From an uncultured Eubacteriales bacterium (lineage in GTDB: Bacteria; Bacillota; Clostridia; Oscillospirales; Acutalibacteraceae): a DNA stretch of 7,611 nt. The stretch covers positions 1-7,611 of the forward strand of contig ONWY01000058.1 in NCBI GenBank assembly GCA_900321665.1, read 5' to 3'. The notes under the pieces were generated by a model. It ran no database searches. It saw only the letters and a list, made by a program, of their open reading frames with translations, and was not told the DNA's origin. This document shows positions 1 to 6,213 of this stretch, one piece after another. Within the stretch, counting starts at the first letter, position 1, and each line of letters opens with the position of its first letter. The translations under genes and the position numbers were made by a program.

Positions 1-50
1 AAGGCATAGCCTTGCCACCACCATTCTTCTTTCTTCTTTTTTCTTTCTTC

Positions 51-157
51 TTTGCTCGCGCAGCGAGCCATAGAGCGAAGCGGAACGGGCAAGGGCAGAG
101 CCCTTTCTCAATTCCTCATTCCTCATTCCTAATTTCTAATTTGCTCGCGCAGCGAGC
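51..157. repeat. Pair of identical 18-bp palindromic (REP-like) repeats
   Basis: The 18-mer TTTGCTCGCGCAGCGAGC occurs exactly at 51-68 and again at 140-157, 89 bp apart. Each copy contains a perfect 6-bp inverted repeat (GCTCGC / GCGAGC) around a GCA loop, so each can form a small hairpin on either strand. Between the copies lie another hairpin (AAGGGC-AGA-GCCCTT, 91-105) and a 7-bp tandem repeat. This resembles intergenic REP-like or miniature dispersed elements, but no transposase or target-site duplication is visible, so the class is an inference. A small hairpin (AAGGC-ATA-GCCTT) also lies at 1-13. Confidence 0.7.
111..141. repeat. 7-bp tandem repeat, about 4.4 copies
   Basis: The units read ATTCCTC, ATTCCTC, ATTCCTA, ATTTCTA and a partial ATT, in strict 7-base register from 111 to 141. 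The array ends directly against the second 18-bp palindrome. A pyrimidine-rich CTTCTTT-type tract at about 26-53 abuts the first palindrome in the same way. The copies drift towards T/A at the right end. This is simple-sequence DNA with no coding potential and may vary in copy number between strains. Confidence 0.75.
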
Positions 158-176
158 TTAGCGCTTTAGTATTTGT

Positions 177-206
177 CGAAGTGAATGATTTCACTGCGCT
201 TTTTTT
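177..206 (+). terminator. Probable intrinsic terminator of an upstream transcript
   Basis: AGTGAA (180-185) and TTCACT (190-195) pair around a TGAT loop. The stem extends through one mismatch to CG/CG (177-178 with 197-198), and seven T residues follow at 200-206. An alternative lower stem is AGCGC (160-164) with GCGCT (196-200). The stem is only moderately GC-rich. It would stop transcription entering from the left, just ahead of the promoter at 221-249. The gene it serves must lie outside the window. Confidence 0.6.
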
Positions 207-220
207 ATCTATTTTGTATC

Positions 221-249
221 TTGCAATTATTATTTTAAAATATTATAAT
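221..249 (+). promoter_or_regulatory. Sigma-A-type promoter for the secreted LRR protein gene
   Basis: The -35 box TTGCAA (221-226) and a perfect -10 box TATAAT (244-249) are separated by exactly 17 bp in very AT-rich DNA. The predicted start is about 256, giving a leader of about 50 nt before the ATG at 307. Its position immediately after a terminator hairpin supports a fresh transcription unit. It also argues against the in-frame upstream GTG at 181 as the translation start, because the promoter would then lie inside the coding region. Confidence 0.7.
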
Positions 250-291
250 TACTATGAAATAGTCTACAAGCTCTTAAATCGGCAAAAGCGG

Positions 292-301
292 AAAGGAGAG
301 G
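292..301 (+). promoter_or_regulatory. Ribosome binding site that fixes the start at 307
   Basis: AAAGGAGAGG contains AGGAG (294-298), placed 8 nt before the ATG at 307. Nothing comparable precedes the in-frame GTG at 181. Translation from 307 also places a classic signal peptide at the extreme N-terminus. Confidence 0.85.
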
Positions 302-306
302 CACAA

Positions 307-2817
307 ATGAAAAAGATACTTTCTCTTATATTGTGTACAGTCATGCTGTTGGGTGTTGTGAACACAGCGGCAGTTTCCTCCTTTGCCGAAACGAGTGCAG
401 ACGGTAAGTATGAGTACCTTATCTCCGGCGGCAAGGCAACCTTGGTGGAGTATAAGAAAAAGGCAGATACCGGCGCTTTTACCGTGCCCTCCAAAATCGG
501 CAATTACCCGGTCACGGAGATTGAGGATGTCTGCTTCTCGGAGTGCTCCCTTTCCTCAGTGACAGTGCCCAATTCCGTTACCAGAGTGGGCGATATTGCG
601 TTTGAAAAATGCAAGCAGCTGACCACGGTCAATTTCGGCTCCGGTTTAAAGGACTTCGGTACCAATGTTTTCAGTGAAACACCGCGCCTTGCGAGCATCA
701 ATGTTTCCGCTGCCAACCCGTATTTCAAGAGCGTCGGCGGTGTGCTTTACAGCAAGGACGGCAGCATTATCTACTCCTACCCCGTCGCGAAGGCGGATAC
801 CGCTTTTGTCGTGCCCAACGAGGTTAAAAGCATTGAGCACTATGCTTTTGACGGTGCGATTAACTTAAAATCCATCACCGTCGGCACCGGCATGGTGGCA
901 ATCAGCGACCTTGCCTTTATCGGCGCGTTTAATGTGGAAACCGTCACCATTCTCGGCGATGTCACCTACATCGGCAACAATGCGTTTGGCAACATCAATA
1001 AGCTAAGCACTATCAATATTCCCGATACGGTCACCTACATCGGCAAGCAGGCATTTCAGGATGATAAGGCGCTGAAAAGCCTGCTGATTCCGAAATCCGT
1101 TTCGGAAATCGGTGTGGATGCATTTGAAGCGACTGACCCCGGCTTTGTGGCATACTGCTATTCCGGCTCCTATGCTGTCAGCTATTGTGAAAAGTACAAT
1201 ATTGAATACGAGCTGGTTGACAGCACGCTTTCAAGCATTGCCATTACCGCACCGCCGAGCAAAACCGACTACTGTAAAGGAGAATTGCTTGACAGCAGTG
1301 GTCTTTTGGTCAGCGCGCTGTATACCAACGGTATCTCGCGCACGGTCAGCGGTTATACCCTTTCCGATTTTGATTCCTCCACCACCGGTTCAAAGGTGAT
1401 TACCGTTTCCTATACCGAAAACGGGGTGACCCGCTCCGCTTCTTTCACGGTTGCGGTCAATGAGCACGATTATACCTTCAGCGCCTATGTGGAGGGCAAC
1501 GAGCCGACTTGCACCGAAGCGGGCGAAGCGATATATACCTGCAGCATTTGCGGTGATACCAAGACCGAGGCAGTCGAAGCCTTAGGGCATTTGGAGGCAG
1601 ACGATATTTGGGAGGAGCCCACCTGCACAGAACCCGGCACGAAGGATATTATTTGCGACAGGTGCGGTGAAATCCTTGAGAGTGATGTTCCCGTTGCGCC
1701 GCTGGGTCACACCAGTCGCAACTATACAAAGTACAAGGAGCCGACCTGCACCGAGCCCGGCGAGGCGGCGGGCGTTTGCTCGCGCTGCGGCTTGAATTTT
1801 GATGATGTGCTGCCGGCATTGGGGCACGACTTTGTGCAAAGAGTGATTGCGGCTTCCTGCACGGCGGGCGGAGTGGAGATTACTGTCTGCTCGCGCTGCG
1901 AGGAGGTCAGCAAGGCGCACTTCCTGCCGGCGACAGGGCACCGCTTTAAAGCCACTGTCAAGGAAGCGACCTGCACCGAAAAGGGCTACACCGCCTATGT
2001 TTGCGAAAACTGCGGTCACAGCTATACCGAGGAGCAGTCCGCGGCGCTCGGCCACAAGTATGCCGCCACCTCTTATGACGCTACCTGCACAAGAAGCGGC
2101 TATACTTACTATAAATGCGAGCGGTGCAAGAATGCGTACTACGGCATGTTTGAAATCGCCGGAGGGCATGATTACAATTACAAGGGCGGCAAAACCGTTA
2201 TTTCACCCACCTCGGTAAAAGTCGGTTACACGCTTTATAAATGCAAGAATTGCGACTATTCTTACCAAGACAACATCAAGCAGGCGACCGGTCCCACCTC
2301 GGTGAGCGCAAGCTGCGCCGGCAGCGTGGAGGTTGGCAAAACCGTGAAAATCACCCCCACCCTCACCCCGAGCGGCATTGTGGACAGAGTGTATTTCACC
2401 TCCTCCAACACCAAGATTGCCACGGTCAATGAAAAAGGTGTTGTCACCGGCAAGACCGCGGGCACGGTAAAGATTAAGTGCTATGTCAGCAACGGTAAAT
2501 CCTACACCCTTACCGTGACAGTCAAAACCCCTGCCACGCAGATTAAAAACCTGATTTCCGTCGCTAAAAAGCGCTTGAAAATCACTTGGAACCAGGTGAG
2601 CTACAGCGATGGCTATTGTGTGCAGTTCAGCACCGATAAAAACTTTAAAAAGAACCGCACCACCAAATACATTGCGGGCAAAAAGAACACCTCGGTGACC
2701 TACAAAAACCTGGCATCCGGCAAGCGCTACTATGTCAGAATTGCGGTTTACAAGAACATTTCCGGCAAAAAGGTTTTGAGCAATTGGTCGAAGGTGAAAA
2801 CCATTACCGTGAAATAA
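307..2817 (+). CDS. Secreted BspA-type LRR protein with Ig-like, Cys3-His repeat and FN3-like domains
   Basis: This is an 836-aa exported protein. Residues 1-27 form a signal peptide: MKK, a hydrophobic core, and a likely cut after SSFA at Ala27. Residues ~58-285 are BspA-type leucine-rich repeats, with typical phrases such as VPNSV, NPYFKSVGGVLY and IPDTVTYIG. They end in the family's usual cap (YSGSYAVSYCEKYNIEY, ~284-301). A Big_3-like Ig domain covers ~306-385. Residues 400-662 are Cys3-His repeats (separate entry). A Big_2-like domain lies at ~664-742 (SNTKIATVNEKGVVTGKTAGT) and a fibronectin-III-like domain at ~745-836. There is no LPXTG, SLH, choline-binding or dockerin segment, so attachment is unclear; it may be released or held non-covalently. 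The role is probably adhesion or binding at the cell surface; the ligand is unknown. The start is chosen on signal peptide, ribosome binding site and promoter. It has its own promoter but no terminator of its own after the stop. The architecture is confident; the function is inferred. Confidence 0.9.
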   Translation: MKKILSLILCTVMLLGVVNTAAVSSFAETSADGKYEYLISGGKATLVEYKKKADTGAFTVPSKIGNYPVTEIEDVCFSECSLSSVTVPNSVTRVGDIAFEKCKQLTTVNFGSGLKDFGTNVFSETPRLASINVSAANPYFKSVGGVLYSKDGSIIYSYPVAKADTAFVVPNEVKSIEHYAFDGAINLKSITVGTGMVAISDLAFIGAFNVETVTILGDVTYIGNNAFGNINKLSTINIPDTVTYIGKQAFQDDKALKSLLIPKSVSEIGVDAFEATDPGFVAYCYSGSYAVSYCEKYNIEYELVDSTLSSIAITAPPSKTDYCKGELLDSSGLLVSALYTNGISRTVSGYTLSDFDSSTTGSKVITVSYTENGVTRSASFTVAVNEHDYTFSAYVEGNEPTCTEAGEAIYTCSICGDTKTEAVEALGHLEADDIWEEPTCTEPGTKDIICDRCGEILESDVPVAPLGHTSRNYTKYKEPTCTEPGEAAGVCSRCGLNFDDVLPALGHDFVQRVIAASCTAGGVEITVCSRCEEVSKAHFLPATGHRFKATVKEATCTEKGYTAYVCENCGHSYTEEQSAALGHKYAATSYDATCTRSGYTYYKCERCKNAYYGMFEIAGGHDYNYKGGKTVISPTSVKVGYTLYKCKNCDYSYQDNIKQATGPTSVSASCAGSVEVGKTVKITPTLTPSGIVDRVYFTSSNTKIATVNEKGVVTGKTAGTVKIKCYVSNGKSYTLTVTVKTPATQIKNLISVAKKRLKITWNQVSYSDGYCVQFSTDKNFKKNRTTKYIAGKKNTSVTYKNLASGKRYYVRIAVYKNISGKKVLSNWSKVKTITVK
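1504..2292 (+). repeat. Array of six complete and one degenerate Cys3-His repeats inside the secreted protein
   Basis: This in-frame array covers residues 400-662. Each ~30-residue unit reads (P/A)xCTxxG, nine residues after the first Cys, then CxxC, then 13-15 residues to a Gly-His (often LGH). Ligand sets are C402/C412/C415/H428, C440/C450/C453/H468, C481/C491/C494/H507, C518/C528/C531/H545, C556/C566/C569/H583 and C594/C604/C607/H621. The seventh unit keeps only C646 and C649 and has lost the first Cys and the His. Units are separated by ~8-12 residues. Constant spacing suggests one metal-binding or disulfide-stabilised knuckle per unit. Similar CTExG...CxxC...LGH repeats are familiar in clostridial surface proteins; their chemistry here is inference. 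Confidence 0.85.
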
Positions 2818-2821
2818 TTGG

Positions 2822-2850
2822 TTGACATCACCATTTTAAAGTGATACTAT
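2822..2850 (+). promoter_or_regulatory. Promoter of the thrS T-box transcript
   Basis: A consensus -35 box TTGACA (2822-2827) lies 17 bp from the -10 box TACTAT (2845-2850). The -10 is preceded by an extended TGA (2842-2844). The predicted start is about 2857, at the 5' edge of the T-box leader. The -35 begins only 5 bp after the stop codon of the upstream gene. A 5-bp inverted repeat (ATCAC 2827-2831 / GTGAT 2841-2845) lies between and overlaps the promoter boxes; it may be chance. Confidence 0.75.
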
Positions 2851-2856
2851 TATATA

Positions 2857-3097
2857 TAGCGAAATCGATGACGAGAAAAGGCGCGACAGTAGGGCTTATC
2901 AGAGAGCACCGGCAGCTGAAAAGGTGCAGCACCGCTTGCGAGGGCTACCATTCTCCGAGAGCGCACTGAAAAGGTGCGCCGGCAGCTTCCGTTAAAGAGC
3001 AATTTGAGCGGTGCATTGCATTTTCTGCAAGGCACAATTCGGGTGGAACCGTGGAGAAAAAACTTCATCCCGAGGCAGTTTGCCTCGGGATTTTTTT
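2857..3097 (+). promoter_or_regulatory. T-box riboswitch, threonine-specific (thrS leader)
   Basis: This leader senses uncharged tRNA and permits thrS transcription when threonyl-tRNA is low. Stem I landmarks are GATGACGAG (2868-2876), AGTA (2888-2891) and AGAGAG (2901-2906), with CTCCGAG (2953-2959) returning on the 3' side. The likely specifier is ACC (2947-2949) followed by the usual A, a threonine codon matching the downstream gene. The T-box core GGGTGGAACCGTGG is at 3041-3054. The antiterminator can be traced: TCGGG (3039-3043) pairs with CCCGA (3069-3073), GTGGAG (3051-3056) pairs with CTTCAT (3063-3068) using two wobble pairs, and the 7-nt bulge TGGAACC (3044-3050) presents TGGA to the tRNA acceptor end. 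CCCGA is shared with the competing terminator, which forms the switch. The class is certain; the specifier is a reading of the loop and less sure. Confidence 0.95.
3067..3097 (+). terminator. T-box regulated terminator
   Basis: ATCCCGAGGCA (3067-3077) and TGCCTCGGGAT (3081-3091) form a perfect 11-bp stem with a GTT loop, ending in seven T residues (3091-3097). Its 5' arm contains the CCCGA used by the antiterminator, so the two structures are mutually exclusive. No other terminator is visible after the upstream secreted-protein gene, so this hairpin probably also limits read-through from it. Confidence 0.95.
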
Positions 3098-3175
3098 ACG
3101 GTGTCCGCGCTCGCATGAACCGCTCCGGCAAACAAATTCATGAATTAATAAACTGAAAGATAAAGGGGAAAGACT

Positions 3176-5122
3176 ATGGTAAAAGTAACACTGAAAGGCG
3201 GCGTGGTTAAGGAATACGATAGCGGTATCACGCCCTTGCAAATTGCCAAAGAGCTCGGCATGGGGCTTTACAAAGCCGCGTGCGCTGCCAATATTGATGG
3301 CGAAAACTGCGATTTGCGCACACCGATTGAAAAGGATTGCGCAGTAAGCATTTTAACTTTTGAGGATGCTTACGGTGCCTATACCTTCCGCCATACCGCT
3401 TCGCACATTATGGCGCAGGCAGTTAAGCGCCTGTTCCCGGAAGCGAAGCTGGCTATCGGCCCTGCAATTGCAGACGGTTTTTATTATGACTTTGATTTAG
3501 AGCACAACCTCACTCCCGAGGATTTGGAAAACATCGAGAAGGAGATGAAGAAGATTGTCAAAGAGAATCTTCCCATCGAGCGCTTCGAGATGGAGCCCGC
3601 GCAGGCTGTCAGCTACTATGAGGAGCTGGGCGAAATCTACAAGGTAGAGCTGACCAAAGAGCATGCCGACAAGGGCGAGAAAATTTCCTTCTACAAGCAG
3701 GGCGAGTTTACCGAGTTGTGCGCCGGTCCGCACCTGCCCGATACTTCGCGCGTGAAAGCCTTCAAGCTGACCTCGGCAACCGGTGCTTATTGGCGCGGTG
3801 ATGAGCACAACAAGATGCTGCAGCGCATTTACGGCACGGCATTTGACAAAGCCTCCAAGCTCGAGGCACACCTGCTTGCGCTCGAGGAAGCGAAGAAAAG
3901 AGACCACAACAAGCTCGGCAGAGAAATGGAATTTTTCACCACCAGCGACCTTATCGGTCAAGGTCTGCCGATTATTCTGCCCAAGGGCGCAAAGGTCATT
4001 CAAACCCTGCAGCGCTTTGTGGAGGATGAGGAGTACAAGAGGGGCTGGCAGCTGACCAAAACCCCTTATATGGCAAAGAGCGATTTGTATAAAATCTCCG
4101 GCCACTGGGACCACTATAGAGACGGTATGTTTGTTCTCGGCGACCCCGACAGCGAGGAGGAGGTCTATGCCCTGCGCCCGATGACCTGCCCCTTCCAATA
4201 CCAGGCATATCTCAACCGCGGCAGGTCCTACAGGGATTTACCGCTGCGCTACAATGAAGCTTCCACCCTCTTTAGAAACGAGGCTTCGGGTGAAATGCAC
4301 GGCTTAATCCGCGTGCGCCAATTCACCATCTCCGAGGGGCATTTGATGTGCACCCCCGAGCAGCTGGAGGATGAGTTTAAATCCTGCCTGGAGCTCGCGA
4401 TTTATATGTTAAAGACAGTCGGGCTTTATGATGATGTTTCCTACCGCTTCTCGCAGTGGGACCCGGAGGACAGAGAAAAGTACATCGGTACCCCCGAGCA
4501 GTGGGATGAAGCCCAGGGTGTGATGAAAAAGATTCTCGACCACCTCGGCTTGGATTACAAAATCGGCATCGGCGAGGCGGCGTTCTACGGCCCGAAGCTC
4601 GATATCCAAATCAAAAATGTATTCGGTAAAGAGGATACCCTCATCACCATTCAAATCGACCAAATGCTCGCGAAAAACTTCGGTATGGAGTATGTGGATA
4701 GAGACGGCGCAAAGAAAAATCCCTATATTATCCACCGCACCTCTATCGGCTGCTACGAGAGAACACTCGCTCTGTTGATTGAAAAATATGCCGGTGCGTT
4801 CCCGACCTGGCTTGCGCCGACTCAGGTGAAAATCCTGCCTATTGCCGACAGGCATCAGGAGTATTGCGATGCGATTAAAAAGCAGCTCTTGGAGCGCGGC
4901 ATTCGCTGCGAGGTGGATTACAGAAGCGAGAAAATCGGCTACAAAATCCGCGAGGCGCAGCTCGAAAAGATTCCGTATATGCTCTTAATCGGCGATAAGG
5001 ATATTGAAGCGGGTACCGTTTCCGTGCGCTCGAGAAAAGAGGGCGATAAGGGCGCTTCCTCTTTAGAGGACTTCATCGCACTTATTGAGCAAAAGACAGC
5101 AAGCAAAGAATTGGATTATTAA
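3176..5122 (+). CDS. thrS: Threonyl-tRNA synthetase
   Basis: This 648-aa cytoplasmic class II enzyme charges tRNA-Thr with threonine using ATP. Length and domain order are those of full-size bacterial ThrRS: TGS domain (~1-62); editing domain (~63-225) with H73xxxH77 (HTASH) and C182/H186 (ELCAGPH) for clearing Ser-tRNA; catalytic core (~245-540); and anticodon-binding domain (~550-640). Expected catalytic zinc ligands are C338 (MTCPF), H389 (SEGHL) and H520 (YIIHR). Motif 2 is FRNEASGEMHG with R367, and motif 3 is GCYERTLALLIE with R529. The active site is the less common CPF / SIGCYER version rather than CPG / GSIER as in the E. coli enzyme. The start has AAAGGGGA at 3162-3169. Expression is controlled by the Thr T-box upstream. 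The next gene's ribosome binding site overlaps this stop codon. Confidence 0.98.
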   Translation: MVKVTLKGGVVKEYDSGITPLQIAKELGMGLYKAACAANIDGENCDLRTPIEKDCAVSILTFEDAYGAYTFRHTASHIMAQAVKRLFPEAKLAIGPAIADGFYYDFDLEHNLTPEDLENIEKEMKKIVKENLPIERFEMEPAQAVSYYEELGEIYKVELTKEHADKGEKISFYKQGEFTELCAGPHLPDTSRVKAFKLTSATGAYWRGDEHNKMLQRIYGTAFDKASKLEAHLLALEEAKKRDHNKLGREMEFFTTSDLIGQGLPIILPKGAKVIQTLQRFVEDEEYKRGWQLTKTPYMAKSDLYKISGHWDHYRDGMFVLGDPDSEEEVYALRPMTCPFQYQAYLNRGRSYRDLPLRYNEASTLFRNEASGEMHGLIRVRQFTISEGHLMCTPEQLEDEFKSCLELAIYMLKTVGLYDDVSYRFSQWDPEDREKYIGTPEQWDEAQGVMKKILDHLGLDYKIGIGEAAFYGPKLDIQIKNVFGKEDTLITIQIDQMLAKNFGMEYVDRDGAKKNPYIIHRTSIGCYERTLALLIEKYAGAFPTWLAPTQVKILPIADRHQEYCDAIKKQLLERGIRCEVDYRSEKIGYKIREAQLEKIPYMLLIGDKDIEAGTVSVRSRKEGDKGASSLEDFIALIEQKTASKELDY

Positions 5123-5131
5123 GGAGCAATC

Positions 5132-6157
5132 ATGGCAGAGGTTCAAACATTAGATTATTCCGTACTCAGTCGGCGCAGAAATGATTTATTTGGCATTTCG
5201 ATTGTCAGCATCGTGATTTTTCACTATTGCCTGCTCTCGAAGCTCGGCGCGGCAAAGGTTTTTGTTGCGCTCGTTGGCAGTGTCGGCGTGCCGATATTCT
5301 TAATTCTTTCGGGCATGGGCTTGTTTTTCTCGATGAGCAAAAACCCGAGCTTGAAGGATTTTTACAAAAAGCGGTTGGTGCGCGTGCTCATTCCTTATGC
5401 GATTGTGGCAAGCGTTCATTTCCTAATCGAGGCGGTCATTCTCGGCAAGGGCGATATTATCGGTTTTTTAAGAGGCATTTTCTTTGTGGACTTTTTCACA
5501 AAGGGTGATTCGCAGTTTTGGTTTATCGCCTTTATCTTGATTATGTACATCTTCTTTCCGCTGTTATTTAAGCTTTTTCAAAGCGGCAAGTATAATTTCT
5601 TGAAATTAGTGATTCTCATTTGTGCGGCAGTCGGCTTGAATTTCGCACTCAGCAGGGTAGCACCGCAGTTGTATGATAATATTGAGGTGATGTTGACAAG
5701 AATCCCCGCCTTTGTTTGCGGTGTCTACATCGGCGAGAAGGTTTACAACAAGCGAGCGGTGCAAATCCCGTTTTGGATTATCACCTTTTTGGGCGGAATG
5801 GCATTCCTTTATCTTTCCATCCTCAAAAGGGTAGCCGGCGGCAAGCCCCCCTTCATCCTGCTGCGCTACGGCGAAACGGTGTATGCGCTGCTGTTAATGA
5901 TGGTCTTGGCAATTATTTTGGATGCCATTCACAGCGGCACCTTCTCAAAAATCTGCGCCTTTTTCGGCGGCATGAGCTTAGAGCTTTACATGGTGCATGT
6001 ATCGCTGCGCACGATTATGGGCAAAATCGGCTTCCCGCCGAAAAATGCGCTCTATTACGCGGTGATGGTGGCGGTGGCAATTCTCATTTGCTTCTTCTTG
6101 CAAAAATTTGATAATTTTGCGACCAAAAAGCTGTGCGCACCGAAGAGAAAGGCTTGA
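5132..6157 (+). CDS. Membrane O-acyltransferase, acyltransferase family 3
   Basis: This 341-aa polytopic membrane protein has roughly ten hydrophobic segments. Family 3 signs are RRRNDLFGISIVSIVIFH with the conserved His at 31, GVPIFLILSGMGLFF (~52-66, matching the family's FFxLSG segment), the basic KKRLVRVLIPY (79-89), QFWFIAFILIMY (128-139), and MSLELYMVH (281-289) near the C-terminus. Such enzymes transfer acyl groups, often acetyl, to surface polysaccharides, peptidoglycan or other cell-envelope glycans; the acceptor cannot be read from sequence. The ribosome binding site AAGGAG (5121-5126) overlaps the thrS stop, leaving 9 bp between the genes. Translational coupling and co-transcription under the T-box are therefore likely. 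No glycan biosynthesis genes are adjacent to define the substrate. Confidence 0.88.
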   Translation: MAEVQTLDYSVLSRRRNDLFGISIVSIVIFHYCLLSKLGAAKVFVALVGSVGVPIFLILSGMGLFFSMSKNPSLKDFYKKRLVRVLIPYAIVASVHFLIEAVILGKGDIIGFLRGIFFVDFFTKGDSQFWFIAFILIMYIFFPLLFKLFQSGKYNFLKLVILICAAVGLNFALSRVAPQLYDNIEVMLTRIPAFVCGVYIGEKVYNKRAVQIPFWIITFLGGMAFLYLSILKRVAGGKPPFILLRYGETVYALLLMMVLAIILDAIHSGTFSKICAFFGGMSLELYMVHVSLRTIMGKIGFPPKNALYYAVMVAVAILICFFLQKFDNFATKKLCAPKRKA

Positions 6158-6182
6158 AAAAAGCGAAGAAAAGCATTAAAAT
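6154..6182 (+). promoter_or_regulatory. Candidate promoter for the alcohol dehydrogenase gene
   Basis: TTGAAA (6154-6159) and TAAAAT (6177-6182) are separated by 17 bp, each one mismatch from sigma-A consensus. The -35 overlaps the TGA stop of the acyltransferase gene. The start would be about 6189, giving a leader of about 25 nt to the ATG at 6214. The stretch is A-rich, so a chance match is possible. No terminator separates the two genes, so read-through from thrS is also possible. Confidence 0.45.
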
Positions 6183-6213
6183 AAAAATATTAAATAAATT
6201 TGGGAGAGAGATT

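Noticed and set aside
51..157. CRISPR-like array
   Set aside because: There are only two repeat copies, each a near-complete palindrome, with repetitive rather than unique sequence between them and no cas genes.
181..306. N-terminal extension of the secreted protein from GTG 181
   Set aside because: It has no ribosome binding site, it overlaps a terminator hairpin and a promoter, and the ATG at 307 has a good site and starts a classic signal peptide.
1582..2169. 195-codon open frame on the minus strand inside the Cys-repeat region
   Set aside because: It is an antisense shadow of the repeat-coding DNA: low-complexity Ala/Gly/Arg-rich translation, no family features, and a strongly supported gene on the other strand.
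2827..2845. ATCAC/GTGAT inverted repeat as terminator of the secreted-protein gene
   Set aside because: The stem is only 5 bp with a 9-nt loop and no T-run; it overlaps the thrS promoter boxes and is more likely chance.
3135..3146. 12-bp palindrome AATTCATGAATT between the T-box and thrS
   Set aside because: It is a perfect palindrome but AT-rich and isolated; nothing ties it to a known operator.
2974..3156. 60-codon open frame across the T-box leader
   Set aside because: It runs through the antiterminator and terminator stems; the sequence is explained by RNA structure, and no plausible ribosome binding site was seen.
3497..4198. 233-codon open frame on the minus strand inside thrS
   Set aside because: It lies wholly opposite conserved ThrRS coding sequence and shows no recognisable domain.
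6133..6213. N-terminal extension of the alcohol dehydrogenase from GTG 6133
   Set aside because: It overlaps the acyltransferase gene, has no ribosome binding site, and adds a Lys-rich stretch not typical of the family; ATG 6214 has a well-placed GGGAG.
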